A DNA stretch of 64,000 nucleotides from JBGOTP01 sp963717075 (GCA_963717075.1 CAVQVI010000007.1:847545-911544), one strand, 5' to 3'. Positions 19,833 to 31,097 are shown, counted from the stretch's first letter. Numbers and translations are program-made. Notes: generated by a model not told the origin, from the letters alone.

Positions 19833-21124
19833 ATGGATTTGCGAATTGCAGCGATCGAAGGCAGCTGAGGTACTGGACTCGCGCGGGAGCCCGACGGTCG
19901 CGGTGGATGTCACGCTGGCTGATGGCACGATTGGCCAAGCCATGGTTCCTTCTGGCGCCTCCACAGGAGTCAACGAGGCAATCGAGTTGCGCGACGGCGA
20001 CAAGAAGCGCTTCGGCGGCAAGGGTGTGCTCAAGGCCGTCGAGCACGTGAACACGGACATTCGCGAGGCGTTGAAGGGCGTGGATGCGAGCGACCAGCGC
20101 GGGATCGACCTCGCGCTGATTGCGCTGGACGGCACTCCAAACAAGCGCAAGCTCGGCGCCAACGCCATCCTCGGGGTCTCGCTGGCGTGCGCCCGCGCGG
20201 CCGCAACGGCGCTTGGCGTGCCGCTCTACCGCTACCTGGGCGGCGTGGATGCCCATGTTCTGCCGGTGCCGATGTTCAACATCATGAACGGCGGCAAGCA
20301 CGCGGAGAATTCCACCGACATCCAGGAGTTCATGCTCGTGCCGGCCGGCATGCCGACCTTTCACGAGGCTGTACGATGCGGAGCCGAGGTCTACGCCGCG
20401 CTCAAGTCCGTGCTCCACGACCAGAAGCGCCTCCACCAACGTCGGCGATGAAGGTGGCTTTGCGCCGTCACTGCCGTCGAACGCGGCCGCCGTCGAGGTG
20501 ATCCTCGCGGCCATCGAGAAAGCCGGATACAAGGCGGGCCGAGACTGTTTCCTCGCCCTCGACCCGGCAGCCAGCTCGTTCTACCGTGACGGCCTCTATC
20601 ACCTCGAACGCGACGGGCGAAGCCTGACCAGCGCACAGATGGTCGATTTCTGGGAGGATTGGGTCAACAAGTACCCGATCGTGAGCATCGAGGACGGGTT
20701 GGCGGAGGAGGACTGGGACGGCTGGCGCCTGCTGACGGAGCGACTCGGTAAGCGGGTGCAACTGGTCGGCGACGACCTGCTGGTGACCAACGTCACCTTC
20801 TTGCGGCGGGCGATTCGCGAGCGTAGCTGCAACAGCATCTTGATCAAGCTGAATCAGATCGGCACGATCACCGAGACGATCCAGGCCATCCAGGAAGCCC
20901 ATCGCGCTGCCTGGACCGCGATCGTGTCGCACCGCTCAGGCGAAACAGAAGACACGACCATTGCCGATTTGGTCGTCGCGATGGGCACCGGGCAGATCAA
21001 GACAGGCGCGCCTACTCGCAGCGAGCGGACGGCAAAATACAACCGCCTGATGAAGATCGAGGCGGAACTGGGTGCGAAGGCGGTCTTCAAGGGTCTGGCC
21101 GCCTATCCATTGGCGTCGAAGTAG
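19833..21124 (+). CDS. eno: Enolase, frameshifted
   Basis: Phosphopyruvate hydratase, converting 2-phosphoglycerate to PEP; about 430 residues when joined. Motifs: 'EVLDSRGSPTVAVDV', 'VPSGASTGVNEAIELRD', 'NIMNGGKHAENSTDIQEFM', 'NVGDEGGFAPSLPSN', 'SIEDGLAEEDW', 'LIKLNQIGTITET' and 'SHRSGETEDTTIADLVV' (catalytic Lys/His region). ATG 19833 with an ideal GGAGGTGAC site gives 'MDLRIAAIEG' but meets TGA after 11 codons. A one-base shift there joins EVLDSRG. GTG 19828 would avoid that shift but gives an unfamiliar N-terminus. A second shift near 20430 precedes TNVGDEGGF. Confidence 0.88.
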
Positions 21125-21168
21125 GGGTGGAGGCGCTCGCGAGAGACGATAGCTGAGAGGAGAAACCC

Positions 21169-21915
21169 ATGCACAAAGTCGTGCTGCTTCGCCACGGCGA
21201 GAGCACCTGGAACATGGAAAATCGCTTCACCGGCTGGACGGACGTCGATCTGTCAGAGCGCGGCTTCGCCGAGGCACATCGTGCCGGGCATCTCCTGAAG
21301 GCGGAAGGCTACGTCTTTGACGTGGCCTTCACATCGGTGCTCAAGCGGGCTGTCCGCACCCTGTGGATCACGCTCGACGAGATGGACTTGATGTGGATCC
21401 CCATTCACCACTCGTGGCGCCTGAACGAGCGCCACTACGGGGCGCTGCAAGGGCTCAACAAGGCCGAGACCGCGGCGAAGTACGGGGACGCTCAGGTGAA
21501 GATCTGGCGCCGTAGCTACGACGTCCGCCCTCCGGCGCTGACCAAAGAGGACGCGCATTGGCCCGGTCGCGACCCACGATACCGTCACCTCGAGCCACAG
21601 GATGTCCCGCTGACCGAGTGCTTGAAGGATACCGTGGCCCGCTTCCTGCCCTGTTGGCACAGTGCCATCGCTCCGGCGGTCCAGTCGGGCGAGCAGGTGA
21701 TCATTGCGGCTCATGGCAACAGCCTGCGGGCGCTGGTCAAGTTCCTCGACAACATCTCGGACGACGATATCGTGGAACTCAACATTCCGACCGGCGTGCC
21801 GTTGGTCTACGAGCTTGACGAGAATCTCAAGCCCATCAAGCACTACTATCTCGGCAACCCGGACGAAATCCGCAAGGCGCAGGAGGCAGTCGCCAAACAG
21901 GGGAAGGCGCAATAG
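21169..21915 (+). CDS. gpmA: 2,3-bisphosphoglycerate-dependent phosphoglycerate mutase
   Basis: 248 residues, intact. It interconverts 3- and 2-phosphoglycerate. The histidine-phosphatase motif 'LLRHGESTWNMENRFTGWTD' carries the phospho-acceptor His, 'RLNERHYGALQGLNKAETA' the substrate loop, and 'IIAAHGNSLRALVKFLD' the second catalytic His. A strong GAGAGGAGAAA ribosome site precedes ATG 21169. With gap and eno it makes a lower-glycolysis run missing only pgk and pyk. Confidence 0.93.
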   Translation: MHKVVLLRHGESTWNMENRFTGWTDVDLSERGFAEAHRAGHLLKAEGYVFDVAFTSVLKRAVRTLWITLDEMDLMWIPIHHSWRLNERHYGALQGLNKAETAAKYGDAQVKIWRRSYDVRPPALTKEDAHWPGRDPRYRHLEPQDVPLTECLKDTVARFLPCWHSAIAPAVQSGEQVIIAAHGNSLRALVKFLDNISDDDIVELNIPTGVPLVYELDENLKPIKHYYLGNPDEIRKAQEAVAKQGKAQ

Positions 21916-21929
21916 GCACCGCTGAACGC

Positions 21930-23087
21930 ATGAATCCCCTGCTCGAGGAAATCCGTCACAACCCACTGTTATGGCTGCTGGCCTTCGTGCCGGTGGTGTT
22001 TGCAACCGCGGAGCTCGAGCACGAAGCGCATACGCTGCTCTTCGTGCTGTCCGTGCTCGCCATCGTGCCGCTGGCCACACTGCTCAGCCACGCCACCGAA
22101 TCCGTGGCCGCCAAAACGGGCGACGCAGCGGGCGGGCTGCTCAATGCCACACTGGGAAATCTGACTGAACTCGTCATCGCGCTGTCTGCCCTGCGCGCCG
22201 GGCAATACATGCTGGTGAAGGCATCCATCGCCGGCGCCATTGTTGCCAACACGCTGTTCATGCTGGGCGCCTCGTTTCTGCTCGGCGGACTCAAGCACCA
22301 CATTCAGGAGTACAACCGGGTCAGCGCCCGCTTTCAGGCGAGCCTGCTCTTCCTGGCGACGATCGCGCTGCTGATACCTTCAGCAATCGCGCACGTCAAC
22401 ACTCCCGCCGCGGCGGAGTTCACGCGGACGCTGAGCGTCGGTCTGGCCGTACTGCTCATCGTGGCCTACGCGCTGGGCATGCTGTTCTCGCTCAAAACGC
22501 ACCGCGAAATGTTCTCCAGCGCTGAGCATGACGGGGACGGCGACGCGCCGTGGCCCCTGGCCCTGGCTCTGGCCACGCTGGCTGGCGTCACACTGCTGGT
22601 GGCACTGGTGAGCGAGATCTTCGTCGAGTCGGTGCAGAAGGCGGCGGAGGCGTTCGGGATGACCGCTGCGTTCGTCGGCTTCATCATCGTGGCGCTGGTC
22701 GGTGGTGCGGCGGAGATGGCTTCGGCGTTTTCCGGCGCACGCAAGAACCGGCTCGACCTCAGCGTGGGCATCGCACTGGGCAGCGCGTCCCAGATTGCGC
22801 TGTTCGTGGCGCCCGTGCTGGTGCTGCTCAGTTACCTGATCGGCCCGACGCCGATGGGTCTGGAGTTCTGGCCGGGCGCGGTCCTGATGATACTCATCGC
22901 CACTCTCACGGCGTTGTTCATCACCAACAACGGCCGCTCGGCGTGGTTCGTCGGGGTGCTGGTCCTGATGATCTACTTCATCTTCGCCATGACGCTCTAC
23001 CTGCTGCCTCCGCAGAGCCCAGGGAACAGCCTTCAGGGAGTCCGGTCCTCAGGGTCCACCCAATCCACCGTGTGGGTCTTGAGGTAG
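21930..23087 (+). CDS. Calcium/proton antiporter (CaCA family, Cax/ChaA type)
   Basis: 385 residues, about eleven hydrophobic segments. Two pseudo-symmetric halves carry the exchanger c-motifs 'GNLTELVIALSALRAGQ' and 'GGAAEMASAFSGARKNRLDL' with the cation-binding glutamates; an acidic loop lies between them (about residues 190-205). It sits 14 bases after gpmA, so it is probably cotranscribed, although the metabolic link is unclear. The last ~25 residues after 'LYLLPP' look non-family and overlap the tail of sulP by 55 bases. Confidence 0.85.
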   Translation: MNPLLEEIRHNPLLWLLAFVPVVFATAELEHEAHTLLFVLSVLAIVPLATLLSHATESVAAKTGDAAGGLLNATLGNLTELVIALSALRAGQYMLVKASIAGAIVANTLFMLGASFLLGGLKHHIQEYNRVSARFQASLLFLATIALLIPSAIAHVNTPAAAEFTRTLSVGLAVLLIVAYALGMLFSLKTHREMFSSAEHDGDGDAPWPLALALATLAGVTLLVALVSEIFVESVQKAAEAFGMTAAFVGFIIVALVGGAAEMASAFSGARKNRLDLSVGIALGSASQIALFVAPVLVLLSYLIGPTPMGLEFWPGAVLMILIATLTALFITNNGRSAWFVGVLVLMIYFIFAMTLYLLPPQSPGNSLQGVRSSGSTQSTVWVLR

Positions 23088-24823
23088 CTGCTGACGGCAG
23101 CACCCAGGGTCGGGAAGAAGGTTTCCTCGCCAAGACGCGCGAACAGCCCGAATCGTTTCAGCTTGTCCTTGACGGGATCCTTCATCTCGGCAAAGCACAA
23201 CTCGATGCCGGCCGCGTGCAGGGTTTCGTCCAGTTCGGCCAGGATATCCGCGGCGGTGACGTCCACGCTGGTCACCGGTTCTGCCGCCACCACCAGCCAG
23301 CGCACCGGCGTAGGCGACGCGGCCACCGCATCCAGCACGCGGTCGTGGAACAGCTCGGCGTTGGCAAAAAACAAGGGCGCATCCCAGCGAAACAGGACCA
23401 GGCCGGGGATCAGACGGGCGTCGGGATAGCGCTCGACGTCGTGATAGCCCTTGAGGCCCTTGGCGCGACCTAGGACCGCGGAGTGCGGGCGCCAGCCGTC
23501 CCACAGGAATTCGATCACGGCAATCACGATCGCCAGGCCGATGCCCGGAATCGCGCCCAGCATCGCCACGCCGACCGTACAGACGATCGAGAGCCAGAAC
23601 TCCCAGCGCTGAATGCGAAAAATTCGACCGAGGTCGGTGATCTCGATGAGGCCGATCGCCGAGGCGATCACGACCGCAGCCAATGCACTGGAGGGCAGAT
23701 GCTGGAGGAGGTTGGGCGCCACCAGCAGCAGCAGGGCCACGCCCAGCGCGCCGACGACACCGGTCAGCTGGGTTCTGGCCCCTGCGGCTTCAGCCACGGG
23801 CGTGCGCGACGAACTGCTGCTGATGGGAAAGCCCTGGAAGAATCCGGCCGCAAGGTTGGCGGCACCGAGACCGACCATCTCCTGGTTGGGATTCACATAC
23901 GTCCGCGTCCGCGCCGCATAGGAACGCGACAACACGCTGGTGTCGGCGAACGACACCAGGGCGACGGCGAGCCCGCCGATCAGCACGGGGCGGATATCGG
24001 CGGCGGTGATCCATGGGATAGCGAAGGCCGGCAGGCCTTGCGGGAGGGAGCCGAGTACCGACACGCCCGCGCGGGCCGCCAGGTCCAGCGCACCCACGAC
24101 GATGGTTGCTCCAACCACGGCGACCAGGATGCCCGGCACGCGCTGGCTGCCCTTCAGCAGCAGGATGACCGCCAAGGTGCCTGCGCCGACCAGGAATTCA
24201 GTCCGGTTGGCCCGGCCCTCGAGCACCGCCGTGGCGATGGCCAATAGGCTTTTCAGCGGGCCGTCGCTCTCGATCGAGAACCCGAAGATCTTGGGCAATT
24301 GGCTGATTAGTACCGTCAGCGCAATGCCGTTCATGTATCCATAGCGGATGGGCTTGGAAAGGAGTTCGGTAATGAATCCCAGGCGTGCCAGGCCGGCCAG
24401 AATGCACACGGTCCCGGACACGATCGCCATCATGCCGGCCAAGGCGATGGCACGCATCGGATCGCCGCCAGACAGCGGCAAGACGACGGCGAGGATGACG
24501 GCAGCGAGGGACGAGTCGGGTCCCAGCACGAGAATGCGGCTGGGACCGAACAACGCATAGGCCAGCAGCGGAACAATCGTCGCGTAGAGTCCGTAGATGC
24601 CCGGCACTCCCGATGCCACCGCATAGGCGATCCCGACGGGCACCAGCATCGTTGTCAGCACCAGTCCGGCCACAAGATCGTGACGCAGCCACGCGGACTG
24701 GTAGCTGTGCAGGGTCCACAGACCCGGCAGCCAGCGTATCCAGCCCGCCTGATGGGAGTCCCGCCGAGCGCGCGCGATGCGGCCGGGTTCCGGGCCTGGT
24801 GGCGAAGGGGCGGAATCGTTCAT
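23033..24823 (-). CDS. SulP-family anion transporter with STAS domain
   Basis: 596 residues from ATG 24823. The membrane part begins 'HDLVAGLVLTTMLVPVGIAY', followed by 'GLYATIVPLLAYALFG' and 'NQEMVGLGAANLAAGFFQGF'. The C-terminal STAS domain (about residues 440-590) contains 'WLVVAAEPVTSVDVTAADIL'. Family members carry sulfate, bicarbonate (BicA type) or dicarboxylates; the sequence alone does not decide. Its start faces dabA across 50 bases, and dabA operons often sit beside transporters for inorganic carbon, so bicarbonate is a reasonable guess. It is convergent with the Ca2+/H+ antiporter. Confidence 0.85.
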   Translation of the reverse strand: MNDSAPSPPGPEPGRIARARRDSHQAGWIRWLPGLWTLHSYQSAWLRHDLVAGLVLTTMLVPVGIAYAVASGVPGIYGLYATIVPLLAYALFGPSRILVLGPDSSLAAVILAVVLPLSGGDPMRAIALAGMMAIVSGTVCILAGLARLGFITELLSKPIRYGYMNGIALTVLISQLPKIFGFSIESDGPLKSLLAIATAVLEGRANRTEFLVGAGTLAVILLLKGSQRVPGILVAVVGATIVVGALDLAARAGVSVLGSLPQGLPAFAIPWITAADIRPVLIGGLAVALVSFADTSVLSRSYAARTRTYVNPNQEMVGLGAANLAAGFFQGFPISSSSSRTPVAEAAGARTQLTGVVGALGVALLLLVAPNLLQHLPSSALAAVVIASAIGLIEITDLGRIFRIQRWEFWLSIVCTVGVAMLGAIPGIGLAIVIAVIEFLWDGWRPHSAVLGRAKGLKGYHDVERYPDARLIPGLVLFRWDAPLFFANAELFHDRVLDAVAASPTPVRWLVVAAEPVTSVDVTAADILAELDETLHAAGIELCFAEMKDPVKDKLKRFGLFARLGEETFFPTLGAAVSSYLKTHTVDWVDPEDRTP

Positions 24824-24873
24824 CAAGTGGCGCGCCGACGAGTGGATCGCACATATTGTACTGAAGCCACCCG

Positions 24874-27841
24874 ATGATCCAGGACGCGAGCGCACCGGAC
24901 CATGCCCTGACGCCTGTGATCGATCGGCTCGCGTACGTGCTGCCGGCACAGGGACCGATCAGCATCTTCATCCACCACAACACGCTGCACGCGTTCGAGC
25001 ACCTGCCGTTCGAAGACGCGGTCGAAGAAGCCGCGACGAGGCTCGGCCGCGAACCGTTTCTGGCCGAGTCGCGCTATCGCGACAAGTTGGCATCCGGACG
25101 TGTTCGACCCGGAGACGTCGAAGCGCTGCTCGTCGATCAACTCGGCAGGAGCGCGACGGAGGACGTCGCGGGCGTCGGATTGCGTCTCGATCTGTGGAGA
25201 GCCGTCGTGCTGCACGGGATTCCTGCCGCGACGGGACGGGAGCTCTCCTGGATCCTCGAGGAAACCGAGGCGCTGTCTCGATTCCGGACCGATGTGCCGG
25301 CAAGCGCTCGCGCTGCATTGGCTGCACTGCGCGAGCTGAACGATCGCGTGGACGACGAACGCCAGGCGGTGTACCGGTTGTGGAACGCATGCCTCGCGGC
25401 GGCGGGACGCGCCGACGCGCCTGTGGTGTCCGCGGCGGAGACGCCGGTTCGCCATCGCGACTGGCTGCTTGCCGTGCACGGCATCGACACCGATGCGTGG
25501 ATCCACCCATCGTTCATTCGATTCCTCGCTGGCTACCTCGATCAAGGCCTCGCGCACTGGTCGATGCCGGAGAGGGATCGCGGCATCCATGGCTGCTTTC
25601 TCGAGATCTACCGAACGTCGCTGGCGGCGCAGTGCGGCCGCTGGGCTCGAACGCTGCCGGAAATCGTTGCCGAGGACCGGTCTGCCGAACCGCCGCGCGC
25701 TCGATTCGATTGCACACTCGCTGGCTCGAGCTCGGTGTCCGTGAGGACGAGTACGACGACTATCTGAGCGCGGAATTGCTCGCCCTGCGAGGCTGGGCCG
25801 GCATTGTGCGGCAGATTGAAGAGCGGCCCGGACCGCGTTCCGGCACGGGATCTCACGGTCACGCTGCGCGGATACCTCGCGGTGCGCCTGCTGTTCGAAC
25901 GGGCGGCGCTCGACGACGCCGCGAGAGCAGCTCTCCTTCAAGGGGCCTGTGTCCGAACTCCGCGGCTGGCTGCGGAATCAGCTTCCTGTTCGCACAGCCG
26001 CCGACGACGGTCGAGCGTGCATGGTCGCTCTTCCACGTCGCACAGCTCTGCGGCCTTGACGCGTCGATTGTCGAGCAGTGGACGCCGCGTCAGGTCGCGG
26101 AGCTCGAATCCGAGCTGCAACAGCTCGACGCGTGCGTCGCCGTCGAATCCTCCACCAGGCGTTCGAGCGAGCGATTCGTCACCGCCTGTACGACGCGCTC
26201 GTGCGTCACACACCGCACGCGCCAGCCGAAGCACCATCGTTCCAGGCGATCTTCTGCATCGACGAGCGGGAGGAATCGTTTCGCCGACACCTGGAGGAGG
26301 TCGAGCCCGCCTGCGAGACGCTCAGCACCGCCGGCTTCTTCAACGTGGCGATGTATCACCAGGGCGTCACGGACGCTCATCCGCGGCCGCTCTGCCCTGT
26401 GGCGATCCGTCCCGAACACTACGTCGCCGAAGTCGAGGCCGACGGCTCTGGCCTCGTGGAACGCACACGTCGTCTGCACCGTCGCGCTGCCGGCTTCCTC
26501 GGCTACAACGTGCACGTGGGAAGCCGGCTGCCGATGAGCGGCGCCGTGCTGATGACGGCGTTCGGCTGGCTCGCGCTCGTTCCGCTGGTGCTGCGCGTGG
26601 TCTTCCCGTGGCTCTCGTCCCGATGGCGGCGCATGCACCGGACAACGATCACCACGTCCCGAACCCGCCTGCGACTGGATCGCGACAGCGAGGCGCCACC
26701 CATCGGGAAGCATTCCGGGTTCACCGTGCGGGAGATGGCGGACATCGTCCGACGCGTGGTCGACGATATCGGCATTCGCGATCGCCTTTCGCCGCTGGTG
26801 CTGGTGATCGGGCACGGATCGGTCAGCCTCAACAACCCCCACGAGTCGGCCCACGACTGCGGGGCGTGTGGCGGCGGACGGGGCGGACCGAACGCCCGCG
26901 CGTTCGCGCAGATGGCCAACGACCTGCGCGTGCGCCAGCTGCTCGCCGCGGAGGGACTGTCGATCGGTGCGACCACGTGGTTCGTGGGCGCCCAGCGCAA
27001 CACCTGCAACAACGAGGTGACGTTCTTCGACGAGGATCTCGTCCCTGCGTCCTGGCGACCGTTGTTCGAGCGAGCGGCCGACGCGATTGAGACGACGAGA
27101 CGTCGCGAGGCGCACGAACGGTGCCGCCGGTTCGATGGCGTCCCGAGGTGGTATCCGCCGGCGGCGGCGCTGGCGCACGTGCAGGGGCGCGCCGACGATC
27201 TGGCGCAACCGCGGCCGGAGTACGGCCATGCGACCAATGCGTTCTGCGTCATCGGCCGGCGAACGCGAACGCGGGGGTTGTTTCTCGATCGCCGCGCGTT
27301 CCTGGTCTCCTACGACCCGTCGCGCGACGACGATGGCGCGATCCTCGCGCGCATCATGGGCGCCGTGGTTCCCGTCGTCGCCGGGATCAGCCTCGAGTAC
27401 TACTTCAGCTACGTCGATCCGACCGGGTACGGCTGCGGCACCAAGCTGCCGCACAACGTGACGTCGCTCCTCGGGGTCATGGATGGTGCCCAGAGCGATC
27501 TGCGCACCGGCCTCCCCTGGCAGATGGTGGAAATCCACGAGCCCACGCGTCTGGCGATTGTGGTCGAGGCCACGCGAGATCGCCTCTCGCGTGTCGTCGA
27601 GGCCAACCCGCACATCGAACGGCTCGTACGAAACCGCTGGGTGTGGCTGGCTTGCCTCGATGCGGAGTCCGGCACGTTGTGGGAGCTCCGCTCGACCGGC
27701 TTCGTTGCACACACGCCCGAACATGCCCTTGCGGTCGTCACGGGCGAATCGGCCACGTGGTACCAGGGCAAACGGGGATTCCTGCCTCCGGTGGCGATCG
27801 TACCGGCGGTCACGCCGCACGAACGCGGGGCGCAGGCATGA
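24874..27841 (+). CDS. dabA: DabA, carbonic-anhydrase-like subunit of inorganic carbon pump (DUF2309), frameshifted
   Basis: Joined length is near 980 residues. DabA proteins hold a beta-carbonic-anhydrase-like zinc site and, with DabB, drive one-way hydration of CO2. Zinc-ligand motifs are visible as 'FCIDEREESFRRHLEEV' (near 26250) and 'GHGSVSLNNPHES' followed by 'CGACGGGRGG' (26812-26890). The N-terminus 'QGPISIFIHHNTLHAFEHL' is typical. At least four frameshifts fall between 25700 and 26150; downstream to 27841 the frame is clean. The start is ATG 24874. The stop overlaps the next gene by 4 bases (ATGA). Confidence 0.85.
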
Positions 27842-29210
27842 CCCTCGACATGCCGAGCGTTCCTCTCACGGTGTTGGTGCTGGTCGGCGTCGGATCGCCG
27901 GCGCTTCTGCTCGCGCTGCTCGGCGTCGCCTCACTGGTCAACCGCCCCTTGCCCGAGCGGTGGACCGGCCTGCTCGCCGGTAGCTCGATGACACTTGCCT
28001 GTGTCGCGCTGCTTGTCGCCTTCGTCGTGTACGGGATGACCGCGACCCGGTACGCAACTGCTCTCCTATGGCGCGTGGTCGACAGCGCACGAAGGCGGCA
28101 TCGCGATCGAGTTCCTGGTCGATCGAATTTCGCTTGGCGTTCGCAGCGCTCTCGACCGCGATCGCCGGCGTGGTGTCTTCGTTTTCGAATCGATACCTGC
28201 ACCGGGAGTCGGGCTACAACCGGTACTTCGTGCTGCTGGCGATGTTCGTCACGGGGATGCTGCTGGTGGCGCTGGCCGGGCAACGTGGCAGTTCTCTTCA
28301 TCGGGTGGGAACTGGTCGGCCTCAGCTCGGCGCTGCTCGTGGCGTTCTTCCACGACCGGCCGGCAGCCGTATCGAATGCGTTCCGCGTGATATCGGTCTA
28401 CCGCATCAGCGATGCCGCCATGCTGTCGGCCGCGGTCCTGCTGCGTCACGTCGCCGGCAACGACAGCCTCGTGCTGCTCTTCGGCGGCGGGGGGCCGACG
28501 ACCGGACTGACGGCTGGCAACGCGACACTCATCGCCATCCTCCTTATCGTGGCCGTCGCGTGCAAGAGCGCGTTGCTGCCGTTCTCGAGCTGGCTGCCGC
28601 GGGCGATGGAGGGACCCACACCCTCGAGCGCCGTCTACTATGGGTCGCTCTCGATTCACGCCGGGTGTTTTCTGTTGCTGCGCGCGGCGCCGCTGCTCGA
28701 ACAAGCACCCGCGGCGCGTCTCCTCGCCGGCGGACTCGGCGCAGCCACGGCGCTGTTCGCAGGGATCGACGACGCGCGTGCAGAGCGACGTGAAATCGTC
28801 GCTGGCGTACGCGTCCCTCACGCAAGTCGGCATCATCGTCGTCGAAATCGCGCTCGGCTGGTACACGATCGCGTTCGTCCATCTGGCGGGACACGCGTGC
28901 TTTCGGTTGCTGCAATTCCTGAGCGCGCCGAACGTCCTTCACGACCTGCACGGACTCGAGGACGCCATCGGTGACCACGCGTCTCCAGTCAGTGGTCACG
29001 TTCGCAGTCCTTGGGTCGGATCGCGCGCGTCGACGGCTCTTCCTGATCGCGCTCGAACGAGGGTTCCTCGACAACGTTCTCGACCGTGTCGTGGTCGAGC
29101 CTTTCACCGGACTGGCGCGACTGCTGACGCGTCTCGACGGTTGGCTGTGCGACGCCGTTCTGCCGGCACGGCGACCCGCGGCCTTCGACGAAAGCGATCA
29201 GGATGAGTGA
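27838..29210 (+). CDS. dabB: DabB-like NDH-1 family membrane subunit (NuoL/MrpA-like), frameshifted
   Basis: About 455 residues when joined; a proton-conducting antiporter-like subunit paired with DabA. Motifs: 'LLVALAGNVAVLFIGWELVG', 'VACKSALLPFSSWLPRAMEG', 'PTPSSAVYYGSLSIHAGCFL' and 'SSLAYASLTQVGIIVVEIAL', matching the conserved lysine/glutamate core of the NuoL family. Five single-base frameshifts occur, near 28058, 28133, 28279, 28767 and 28970. It starts at the ATG overlapping the dabA stop and ends overlapping the start of the next gene. Family assignment is firm; the count of frameshifts is approximate. Confidence 0.8.
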
Positions 29211-30631
29211 CGCAAGGCTGTGGCTTGCGGCGTTCGTCGCGCTGCCCGCGCTCGTGATCGGCGCCTCTTCTCTGCGCTTCGACGTCGAACGCCTGCGGCG
29301 ACTGTCAGTTGCCGCCGCGACCGCCATGCTGCTGGAGGCGCTCGTCATCCCGCTGTCGCCGTCTCTGCGCGACTTCTCGATCCGCACCTCCGCCCTCAGT
29401 TGGATCCCGGGCGGAGAAGACATCATTCGCATCGACGCGCTCTCGTCCGCCCTTCTGCCGTTTGCGGCAGGATTGTGGCTGCTCACCGTCGCGGTGACGC
29501 CGCGCGCAGCACTCGATCGGCGTGGCTTGCGGCGAACCGCCCTCGCGACGTTGCTCACGGTGGCGTCTTTCCTCACCGAGAGCGCGATCGTGCTCCTCGT
29601 GTTGTCGTCCGCCTCCGTGTGGACGTTCCTGTCCGCACTCGGGGATCCCGCGCATCAGTATCAGCGTCGCGTCGCGGCGGTGTATCTGGGCCTCTCGACA
29701 CTGCTGTTCGCGGTCGGGGTCGCGCTGCTCGTCAGTCCTGCCGGGCGGAACACGGCGCTCGAGACAGCGGCCATGTGGTTGATTGTGGTCGCCGCACTGA
29801 TCCGGAAAGGGATTCTGCCGTTTCACGCGTGGGTGCCCGAGGTCTTCGATCACGGACGATTGGGCCCCGCCATCCTGTTCAACGCACCGCAGGTGGGCGC
29901 ATACATGACGGTCGTGCTGATCGTGCCTCGCGCATCGCCGGAGATGTTGCGATTCATCGCCCTCCTGGCGCTCGGGACCGCGGTGTACGGTGCGGCGCTC
30001 GCGCTGGTACAGAGCAGCGCGCGCCGGGCATGCGGCTACCTCTTCATGAGCCAGTCGGCACTGGTGATGGCGGGGCTCGATTGCACCAGCGTGACCGGCC
30101 TGGCGGGTGGTCTCTTGGTGTGGCTGTCGGCAGGCCTTGGGTTTGCGGGACTCGCCCGCTGCGGTCCTCGTGCTCGAGGCGCGGCGCGGGCGGCTCGATC
30201 TGACCACCTATCACGGCGGGTACGAGCGCATGCCGGTGCTGGCGATCAGCTTTCTCGCCATGGGGCTCGCATGCACCGGTTTTCCAGGAACGCTCGGCTT
30301 CGTCGGTCAGGAACTTCTCGTCAATGGCGCCGTCGACGTGTTCCCGGTCATGGGGTTCGCCGTCGTGATTGCGTCGGCGTTGACCGGCCTCGCCGTGCTA
30401 CGGATGTACTTTTCACTCTTCTGCGGTCGCTCGGAGGTGCTCGCGCATCCCAGCCTCCGGCTTGGGTTGAAACCGCGCGAAGCGTGGACATTTCTCGCTC
30501 TGGTGATCGCGCTCATTGGCCTCGGTCTCGCGCCTCGGCCGCTCGTCGATTCGCGGTTCGACGCCAGCGACGAGATCCTGCGGCTGCGCCAGGAGCGCGT
30601 GTCGGGGAATCGCGACGGTCGTGGCTTCTAA
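29203..30631 (+). CDS. Second NDH-1 family membrane subunit of the DAB operon (NuoM/N-like), one frameshift
   Basis: About 475 residues. The hydrophobic chain starts 'MSDARLWLAAFVALPALVIG' and carries 'ALIRKGILPFHAWVPEVFDH' (conserved Lys in TM7/8) and 'QSSARRACGYLFMSQSALVM'. It reads on after one shift near 30160 into 'TYHGGYERMPVLAISFLAMG' and 'GFPGTLGFVGQELLVNG'. It is a second proton-pumping-type subunit, distinct from the DabB-like protein before it, and overlaps that gene by 8 bases. The classical DAB needs only DabA and one DabB, so this is a three-gene version. Confidence 0.8.
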
Positions 30632-30731
30632 CGCGAAAGCATCACAGGCTGCAACGCGTTCGCACTGGCGGCTTAGGGGTCGGAGCGAGGGAGTCTCTGC
30701 CGTAGTCTTGGGAGACCCCAAGATTTTCGCG

Positions 30732-31097
30732 TCAACATCGTTCCAGCAGCTCAATTCGATTTCCAAACGGGTCAAAGACGTACACACGGTCGAATCCTTC
30801 GAGCGGTTCGTCCATGACCGGAAGAAAACCGGCCGACCGGCAGCGCGCTGCCAATTCCGCGAGGCCGCGCACTAGAAGCGCGGGGTGCGCTTTGCCAGCC
30901 GGGTGAAAATCAGGATCGACGCCGAGATGCAGCCGAAGAGCGCCGCTCCGGAACCAAACACCGCCCCGCGCAGCAAGATTCGGAGGCTTCGGATCCTCAA
31001 TCAAGCCAAGCACGCCACAATAGAAAGCTCGTGCCGTCGCCTCCTGGCCCGCCGGCATTGCGAGCTGGACGTGATCAAGGTCGACGATTTCGCTCAC
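30732..31097 (-). CDS. VOC-family (glyoxalase/dioxygenase fold) protein
   Basis: 121 residues. Start 'MSEIVDLDHVQLAMPAGQEA', then 'ARAFYCGVLGLIEDPKPPNL' and 'RVYVFDPFGNRIELLERC', the usual VOC beta-alpha-beta-beta-beta halves. The metal-site His (DHVQLAM) and Glu (RIELLE) are present. The substrate is unknown. Its start overlaps the 3' end of the following binding-protein-like gene by 23 bases, so the two are likely cotranscribed. Confidence 0.8.
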   Translation of the reverse strand: MSEIVDLDHVQLAMPAGQEATARAFYCGVLGLIEDPKPPNLAARGGVWFRSGALRLHLGVDPDFHPAGKAHPALLVRGLAELAARCRSAGFLPVMDEPLEGFDRVYVFDPFGNRIELLERC

